From: Isoetes taiwanensis
Lineage: Eukaryota; Streptophyta; Lycopodiopsida; Isoetales; Isoetaceae
Direction: 5' to 3'
Length of the DNA: 64,000 bases
Assembly (NCBI GenBank): GCA_021234155.1
Contig: JAJEKV010000003.1
Coordinates: forward strand, 30,861,166 to 30,925,165
The notes under the pieces were generated by a model, which was not told the DNA's origin, ran no database searches, and worked only from the letters and a program-made list of their open reading frames with translations. Made by a program: the position numbers and the translations under genes. Shown here piece after piece: positions 57,017 through 64,000 of this stretch (its first letter is position 1; each line of letters begins with the position of its first letter).

Positions 57017-58653
57017 TGTGATGCTCCCTGAACATATACGACCCTCGGCCGTATATATACGGGGACTTTCCCCTCCCATGGCGACCAACTCGCCATGGCG
57101 AGGAACCCTCCCGTCTATTTCGGGGCCATCTATAATATGATGCCCCAAAGAAGGACACTGAAAGGGGTCATTATTACGCCTTCAATGGGGCTCCTACGTC
57201 GCGGAAGCGTGAATACAAGGGTTAGCACACATCATAAATCACATATAAATAACCACCACGAAGGGTGGCGCATCCATCCAAATACCAACGACAAAGAATA
57301 TGCATCTAAACCTAAGAAAACACCCCAAACCCATGGTTCTACCCCTCGGACTCGGTGAGGATCGACCGACTAGGTCTCAAGAGATCGGCAGACCCGAATC
57401 TTAACATGGCGTTGGCTGGCATAGAACATTGGCTAGGGTTGTCCACTCCATCCGCCCCTCCTGTGCACACTTTGCAGATGGGTCAATTCACGCTATGGCG
57501 TCGCTATAGCCTTCCGGAGACGCAGGCTCGAGGCATCACCCTACTGAGCCTACTCCAGGGTTCATGAAGTCCTGGTCCGATGAGGCAGGTCAGGGAAGCG
57601 TCCCCTTCCAGAATCACAGTGGCTCCATGGGCGAGCTAGAGAATATGTGCGCATCGGCGACCCCGCATCCGTGCAGACTTACTGCGCCCTAAATCTACTC
57701 AAAGTGCAAGGTGCCCCATACGGGTCACACCTCTACACCAGGGGAGTGTCGGACCCATACCCGACCCTCTCGTGACACGCTATCAGGTCTAGCTCGCTAT
57801 AGGAGTCCCAGGAGCCTTTTATGTTCGTGCAAGACCCCACCTCCACTTCACCACTGTGTTCCTTATCTGGTGCTAAGCCAGTACCATAGCATCTATGACC
57901 CGGTGGGCTCTTGTGCACAGGCCGCATTTAACGGGATAATATAGGGCTCTATCTAGGAGCATACTACAATAAACGGGCTCAGAGGTCACTACCCCCCTTA
58001 ACTCCCCCATTTCCAGAGTAATACTAGACAAAGAACCATCAATCCATCCTTTACGAGCACAACCAGAATCAGAATATAAAGAGAACTTACCTTTACAATC
58101 AAGGGTTAGTTCCTACGAGTAAAACACTGAGAGAACAGACCAACAACCCAAACAGGTGCCCAACAGGGGCGCTATCCTAGAATTCACAACTACACTAGCC
58201 ACCCACCTGTGTTTCTGCTGGACCCGTTGTCATTGGGGATTTCCATCTTCTTGGTCTTGGTATTCATTTCGTGTCGGAAGGGTGGCGTCCCAACCCAACT
58301 GCTCAAGGTGGCACTTTCACTCTGGGTCACAAGGGTGGCGCTCCACTGCTCAAGGTGAGTTGTGGCTGATATGGGGGTGGTGATCCACCTTATTGATCCC
58401 AATTAGCATTACCATGTTAGCCAATCGAGGGTGGCCACGTGGCGCCTTCCCAAACCATAATTAACTTAATTATGGCTTTTAAATATTAGTTCCTTAGTTA
58501 TAGGTTATTATCCTTAATAATTAAATTAGCATAGCTAATTTAATCCCTTTTAAGTCAACCCCCTAGGTTCCCATACCCCATGGTGGCGTATCTCTACTTG
58601 GTGACGTGTCAACATATTTATACTTATACCGTATAAATACTTGGAACGTCACA
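57017..58653 (-). repeat. 5' LTR of the chromovirus (1637 bp)
   Basis: Collinear with 45533-47165, with scattered substitutions and indels (for example around 57095-57170 and 57640-57800). On the - strand it starts TGTGACGTTCCAAG at 58653 and ends CATCACA at 57017, where the 3' LTR keeps CGTCACA. Confidence 0.93.
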
Positions 58654-58658
58654 TTGTA
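58654..58658. other. Target site duplication TTGTA, right
   Basis: Matches 45528-45532; gypsy fragment B resumes at the next base. Confidence 0.95.
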
Positions 58659-59640
58659 TTTCATGGTACGCCGAGCATTTTAATTTGAATCTTTGAAAAG
58701 TATTTAGCTCGTTGCAATTGATCCATATGATGGCTCTAGGTAGTGCATATCTATTGTTGATAGTGTGCTTGTTTGATTGACGATAATCAATTCACTTTCT
58801 CAATTTTCCATCTTTCTTTTTAGCAAACAAGATCAAGCGGTCCAAAAGGTGAGATGCTAGGTTTGATGAATCCCAATTGGTTCTTGAGTTCTGCCAATAT
58901 GCACATCGTATAAGGAGCTTTGCTGGTAGGCTTAGTTTTAGGTGCAAGGCTGGTTTTGTATTCTACACCTATTAACAACTGGAATACAATTGTTGGGGGC
59001 TATCTGTAGTTTCAGTTACTATAGCAACAAAAATACGAGACTCGCCTTTGATATAGTCCTTTGGTTCATCATCGGCCGAAGTCCTTAGGCATAGTGTGAC
59101 TCTTTTGGCATGGATGGCACAAAAGTTAGTGTGATCAAACAATGCCACTAAGTAATCCTTATAGCCTACTATATTGCTAGGATTGTTTGAGCCTGGAACC
59201 TCATGTCAGTTTTAAGTTTTTGTGTATGTCTCGGACTACCCTTTGAAACTGTAGTTTTTTTATCCAATTAGAACCTAAGGCACATACTTGCAGATGGTTT
59301 GGGTATCATCCTCCATGTCTGCCAAGGTGTAACTTGCCCTCTTATCATTTAGCTTGGGGCATTGAGATGGAACAATGGTATGGGAAGACATTGCCTGCCA
59401 TAAATCTCTCTACCAATTCATCTAGGTATAATTTTATTTCTTTAGGGGGTCCATTCAAGGACATCCCTATAAGAGCAAATAGTTGTTGAATGCTACAGGT
59501 GAAAATGCTCTTAGTCTGTTTATTGCAGGCTATGGTAGTGAAGAAAGATATATTTAGGGTTCTTGAAGGTCAGCTATGGCGAAAGCCGATGCTAGGTAGG
59601 TTATGGTGAAGTTCAAAGATAGACAGGCAAGAAAGAAAAG
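58659..59640 (-). mobile_element. Decayed Ty3/gypsy fragment B, part 2
   Basis: Continuation of 45081-45532. On the - strand, from 59340 down: H3-like fold (59310-59078), pre-protease linker (DDEPKDYIKGESRIFVAIVTE), no protease, then [10 protein letters not shown] and RT start with [27 protein letters not shown]. It is better preserved than fragment A, which lacks the IDYRQ and H3 alpha1 segments. Confidence 0.8.
59078..59310 (-). pseudogene. Diverged histone H3 fold in gypsy fragment B
   Basis: Minus-strand codons read KKLQFQRVVRDIHKNLKTDM, RFQAQTILAI, then after stops and a frame change [12 protein letters not shown] and, one base shifted, MPKD. This follows H3 alpha1-loop1-alpha2-loop2 ([20 protein letters not shown] ... 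[16 protein letters not shown]) with many substitutions. Upstream ICKY may be the H3 IRKY. It is clearly more diverged than the H3 in the intact element, so it is not a copy of that gene but an older branch. It joins directly to the gag-pol linker. Non-functional now. Confidence 0.75.
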
Positions 59641-59783
59641 AAATAAAAAGAATCCACAGCTATGTCATTGGAACTGCAAACAATCTTGAATGCTCCAAAA
59701 AACCTCTTGCAAAGTCAGAAATGAAGAAAAAGAAGATGAAGAGTAACAATCTCTTGCACTGCTCAGAGAAGCCAATATGCTTC

Positions 59784-59867
59784 AAACAAAATCTGTGAAA
59801 AAGGAAGATGCAACATTATTCTGTAGTTTTAAACAAAATCTGTGAAAAAGGAAGATGCAACATTATT
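59784..59867. repeat. Perfect 37-bp direct repeat
   Basis: AAACAAAATCTGTGAAAAAG-starting units at 59784-59820 and 59831-59867, ten bases apart. Confidence 0.85.
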
Positions 59868-59984
59868 AGGATGCACCGGACAGTCAATCTGCAACAAGCT
59901 AGACACAGAACTCAACCACCAAAATTTCCTCCAAAGTTTGCTTCATGATTTCTGATCTTGATATAAAAGTATCAACTCGATCTG

Positions 59985-61346
59985 GAATTGGGTTAGAAGC
60001 ATAGGGCTCCAAATGTGTGATGTGGATAGAGACGCATATCGGAACGGAGATCCAGACAAAAAGCAACGTCATTTATCTGGGAAGAAATTACGAATGGACC
60101 AAGGCGTTGATAATCCAACTTGCTACATGGCCTGGTTGTCTTCAAATTATGCCACAACCATACACAATCTTCAACCCCATGCTGATTCGCAGCAAATCTG
60201 TGAGATGTTTAGGCACTATGTAAATCGTGAGCAAACTCAGCTTGAACTCTTTGAAGTTGAACTAGGTGATCCTCTGCTGCAGGATTCCTAGAAACCTTTG
60301 GATGTTGAAGCATAGTCTAGTGAGGATGATGACCTGTATTGGCAAAGAATGGAGTAGGTTCTGTAGAAGAATGTACCGAATTATTGTAAGCAAACTCTGC
60401 AAAATGCAAGAAATCAACTCAATCATCCTGCTGATAGTCAATGAAGCATCAAAAATATTGTTCTAATGTTTGGTTTGTGGACTTTGTTCGCTCATCATGT
60501 TGAGGATGATAGCTCAAGAAGAATTACAAGAAATCTTGAGTAGCTTTAGCAAATGCGTCTAAAACTTCAAGATAAACTGTAGCCCATGATCACTAATGAT
60601 ACCGTCTGGAAGACCATGATGTCTGAGTACTTTGCGCATAATAAGATCTGTCGTCTCTGTGTTGTTGATGGTCTTTGTGCATGGAAGGAAATGTGCCGTC
60701 TTAGTGAAATGATCTATCACAATGAGAATCGCATCAAACTCTTTGAATAGTGGAAGATTGGTAATGAAGTCCAAAGAGATGGATCTAAACTCTTTGATAG
60801 TGGAAGATCGATAATGAACTCCAAAGAGATGAATTTCCAAAGGCCCTCTAGAGCCGGCAGTGGCTACCACAAACTATAAGGACGATGACGAGGCATCTTA
60901 GATCGGCATCACACGTCACAAGTGTGAACATAATTTTCAACGAAACTATGGATCTGAGGCCACTGATACTTTCTGGTGACCAACACAAGAGTCATGTGGA
61001 TTTCAAAATGTTCAGCCATGTGCGTGTCATGCAGTACTGCAGAATTCACTGAAGAACTGTCATAGAAAAGCAACCCATCTTGTCCACTGAACTGATTATA
61101 ATTTGTATAAGAATGCCTGAATCTTGAACAAGAATCACGTTCTGGAACAATATAATCTAAGATATACTGTGTAAAGGCAGTTGTACAGACATTGGTGCGG
61201 ATGGAATCAAGAATGTTCGAATCTGCAGGTGCTTCAAAGATACTGCAATCAGCCATAGATGATAGAGATCTAAAAGAACTTGTTTCTAGCAGCAGTCGAA
61301 GGCAAACTATATTGGAGAGATAGGTAGGAGTGTTGAAATAATGCAT
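59985..61346 (-). pseudogene. Integrase of the third gypsy element
   Basis: Pieces in order: LHDTHMAEHFEIHMT...YVHTCDV (zinc finger), SISLDFITNLPLFKEFDAIL and HHGLPDGIISDHGLQF (first two catalytic Asp), FAEFAYNNSVHSSTEPTPFF (60420-60345), and KLDYQRLGPFVISSQINDVA (about 60110) of the C-terminal part. The plus-strand frame at 60013-60291 is a shadow of this. Confidence 0.8.
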
Positions 61347-61866
61347 ATGCTTTTCCTTGTTGTGACCCTGGGCACGTGATAAGGAAATTGAAACGTGTTA
61401 GAAACTGCACCCGATGAGCTTGATCTCAATTCAGAACTCGAGCATTCTGATAGTACACGAGCTTCTTGTGATCATTATAGACAATGATTTGACGAGGAGA
61501 AACCCTCCAAGAATCAAGGTCACTGCTTAAAAGAATTCACAATAGCCAGAATTGCCATGGATGTTATAACTGATTTCTAAAGCTTATAATTTCTGTGAAT
61601 GAAAGGCAATGGGATGAAGTTGTCCATCATCTCCTATCTGCGACAAGACACTTTCCAGCACAAAATCAGATGCATCAGCTTCCAGAATGAAAGGCTTGGC
61701 TGGATCAACTTACAGCGAAATGGGGGCAAATTTAAAGGCTTTCTTTAAGCTGGCAAAAGCCTCCACTTCTTCCGAAGTCCATGCAAATAATTGATTCTTC
61801 TATGGAAGCTGCATGAAAGGCAACACAATCTTCGAATAATGTTTGATGAATTTGCGATAGAAATTT

Positions 61867-62322
61867 TTAAATCCCAAGAAACACGGTATATCCTGCACTA
61901 AACGTGGTGTCTCCTACTCCCACACTAAACGTGGTATGTGAAACCACATACCCCAGAAACTCCATTTGACTGCAGTTAAAATTGCACTTCTCAAATTTAG
62001 CATAAAGGTCATATTCCCACAATTGCTGCAGAACTTGACGAACATGGACATCATGCTCTTCTAGAGTTTTGGAATAAATCAGGACGTCATTCAGATAAAC
62101 TATCATGAAAATGTCCAGGAAGTCTCAAAAAACATCATTTGCCATATGTTGAAATACTGCTAGTGCATTTGTAAGACCAAAGGGCATGATTGTGTACTTG
62201 AAATGTTCATATCGAGTGTGAAAACCCGTCTTCCACTCATCCCCTAGACAAATCCGAACTAGATTATATGCACCCCAAAGGCCTAGTTTTGTAAAGCATT
62301 TGACTCCACTAAAACGTTCCAA
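61867..62322 (-). pseudogene. Reverse transcriptase of the third gypsy element
   Basis: [20 protein letters not shown] and MIVYLNDVLIYSKTLEEHDV are plain RT motifs. The catalytic YxDD box reads YLND, so one Asp is lost. Two frames, separated by a stop near 62107-62124. Confidence 0.85.
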
Positions 62323-62725
62323 AAGACTTTAGATCGGCGGCAAAGCATATCTGTTTCGAACGGTGACATTGTTCAATCCTCAATAATCCACAACCAGACA
62401 AAGAGAACGATTCTTCTTTTTAATAAAAAGTGGGTGCACTAGCAGGGGATCTAGAATGTTGAATGAATCCATTTGCCAAATTCTTATCAATATATTCTCG
62501 GAGAACCTCAAGTTCAGATGGCGACAAATTATAAATTAGTTCTTTCCCGAGTTGTAGATCAATCGGGCAATCGTGAGATTGTGAGACTGATGCTCTGAAA
62601 GTGTAGCCTTCACCTTGTCAAAAAACATCGGCAAACTCTTGGTACTTTGCTCGAAGTTAGGCCTCTGATTTCTGTGGGCTCTAAGATGGAGTTGTTAACA
62701 TTTCAAACAGAAACATCTCCTCTTT

Positions 62726-62944
62726 TCATCCCTCATTGCGCAACCTCTGTAGAAATATGGTAGAAATCTGGTGGGATCCAGAATCTAGTCTTGTAGGAAT
62801 GAAAGATTTGGGTATACTATCCTTCTGAGATTCTTCAATATCCAGATTATACAATTTAAACCAAGGCAGGCCAAGAACAACTGGATGCTCACGACTCCTA
62901 ATCATATTGAAGGAAATCACACATGCCAAATACTTGAGAACCAT
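62726..62944 (-). pseudogene. Protease region of the third gypsy element
   Basis: FNMIRSREHPVVLGLPWFKL followed by YNLDI matches the end of retroviral-type aspartic proteases (VILGLPWL---NP-IDW). The DTG part upstream is not clear. Confidence 0.6.
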
Positions 62945-63496
62945 ACGAGCTGGCTCAGACTCCTAATATACATCTCCCGATGCAATAGGATGACCGTCGA
63001 TGACTGCTATAAAAGCTGCACAAAAAAGCTACTTCAAAAGGATCTGATGTGTTAAATCAAATTTTCAAACCATGAAACAAGAATCAGTTTCTGAATCCAA
63101 GAGAGTAGATGCAAGAACTTGATGGCAACTAGTTGTGCTAAGCTTAACCTATGCTGCAGATGCCCTCTAACTCGATTCAATGCAATGAAACCATTACTAG
63201 GAATAGACTTTACATGTTATGGATGGTCCAACCAAATGGCTCCAACTTTGGCTGGACTTACTCATTTAACTCCTCTTTGATTTGACGCAAAACATCATAT
63301 CTATTGGACCGAGCTGGGCTCTTGGGTCTGTTAGAATTATTAGATCTAACTGGAGAACTAGAATCAAGTTTACTGCTAGGATTTACTTGATTTACTTGGC
63401 ATCTTAGCCTATGGCATCAATTCAACGCTATGCGTTCTAGGCCTCCGCAAGATCGATACAATCGATTTGCTCGAGGCTTTTGCTTCTTTTCTTCTG

Positions 63497-63862
63497 TCAA
63501 AGGTCTCGACACTGTGCTGGCTCAATTTCCACTGGAGTGGGCCCATCTATATGAGCAGTGCTAGATACTGGTACAGGAGTTGAAGGCGAGGCCATCATCA
63601 CTGAGGTATACATTCGTTGCAATCTAGGGTATGAAGATTGAAAGCATTCAGAATGCCGCTCAAATAACTGATTGTCACACCAGACTGCTCGATTAGTTGC
63701 CTTTGTAAGGGGCTTTGGATCTTCAGCAAAAGTCAATAGAAGATCCTTGACATCATTGCGAAGCCCATTGCTGGAATTGATCCAGCAAAACCTTCTCGTC
63801 TCAAGGGATGTCACAAGCAAGAAGACGGAAATCGACGGCATAAGAAGAAATAGGACAATCAC
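63497..63862 (-). pseudogene. Gag C-terminal region of the third gypsy element
   Basis: LRNDVKDLLLTFAEDPKPLT and AVWCDNQLFERHSEC are typical of gypsy gag before the nucleocapsid. The frame ends in low-complexity VSSTAHIDGPTPVE. Confidence 0.6.
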
Positions 63863-64000
63863 CTTGCCATAACCTTCGAATTTGATTGATGGCTATCTTG
63901 ACACTATTCACTAAAACAAGCCTGGAACTCCTTGATAAAGCTGTCAAGGTCCCCTAGAAAAGTGACCTTCTGTAACAATGATGCAAACCAAGCTGGAGCA

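Larger units (their letters stand above)
45533..58653 (-). mobile_element. Complete 13.1-kb chromovirus (Ty3/gypsy) carrying an H3-like gene
   Basis: Boundaries are fixed by LTRs, a 5-bp TSD, a PBS next to the right LTR and a PPT next to the left LTR, so it is transcribed right to left. Order in the - direction: 5' LTR 58653-57017, PBS, ORF-A with H3 fold 56361-54995, ORF-B 54831-53635, small ORF-D 53562-53371, ORF-C 53213-52719, gag-pol 52507-47693 with chromodomain, PPT, 3' LTR 47165-45533. It is inserted in a decayed relative. Pol is open over 1209 codons, but gag has three nonsense codons and the LTRs have diverged by many small changes, so it is not a very recent insertion. Confidence 0.95.
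59985..64000 (-). mobile_element. Third decayed Ty3/gypsy element, 5' part beyond window
   Basis: On the - strand: gag (63862-63497), aspartic protease (62944-62726), RT (62322-61867), integrase zinc finger (61346-60909), integrase core (60870-60345) and integrase C-terminus (to about 59985). It is a different family from the chromovirus: gag motif and pol residues differ throughout. Frames are broken by many indels and stops. No LTR is visible in the window. Confidence 0.85.

Overview
The window is nuclear DNA of a land plant, most of it nested retrotransposons. Two host genes with clean introns show this: a mitochondrial-type elongation factor Tu in 12 exons (21.6-24.2 kb, +) and the histone H3-H4 chaperone ASF1 in 3 exons (37.2-37.9 kb, -). 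Plant-type signals agree: a telo-box AAACCCTAA next to a GGCCCA site II element at the EF-Tu promoter, and LTR elements primed by initiator tRNA-Met (TGGTATCAGAGC). I cannot name the species; the EF-Tu introns are short (about 65-235 bp).

Layout. 1-19007: a tandem pair of a large, mostly non-coding LTR retrotransposon derivative (LARD-like), arranged internal-LTR-internal-LTR with a 10.52-kb period. It keeps a PBS, PPT and TATA box, the 3' end of pol and a relic of an accessory ORF. A MITE in its internal region lies in opposite internal orientation in the two copies. 19.0-21.5 kb: a LINE 3' end, SINE-like repeats and a relic of the ASF1 locus whose coding part is missing. 21.6-24.2: EF-Tu. 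24.2-29.4: intergenic sequence, small repeats and an LTR remnant. 29.7-31.1: decayed Ty3/gypsy fragment A. 31.2-35: LINE remains. 37.2-37.9: ASF1. 39.8-41.6: two LTR fragments in inverted orientation. 42.6-44.6: tandem repeats. 45.08-59.64: decayed gypsy fragment B, split by a complete 13.1-kb chromovirus (45533-58653, - strand, TSD TTGTA). 59.98-64.0: a third decayed gypsy element.

The central observation is the 13.1-kb chromovirus. Besides gag-pol with a C-terminal chromodomain, it carries upstream accessory ORFs. One ends in a nearly complete histone H3 fold, residues 159-261 of a 261-aa ORF at 54995-55780. The modifiable H3 tail is replaced by a long charged Q/N-rich extension, and the whole may be fused to an N-terminal module through a one-base frame change. 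A second, much more diverged H3 fold is recognisable in gypsy fragments A and B, where it is joined directly to the pre-protease linker. A second accessory ORF (ORF-B) has a recognisable relic in the LARD family. Together these point to a lineage of plant LTR retrotransposons that has carried its own H3-like protein for a long time. I know of no description of such elements. The gag-pol frame of the intact copy has three nonsense codons, each explicable by C-to-T change, and a lost RNase H aspartate, so this copy is probably not autonomous.
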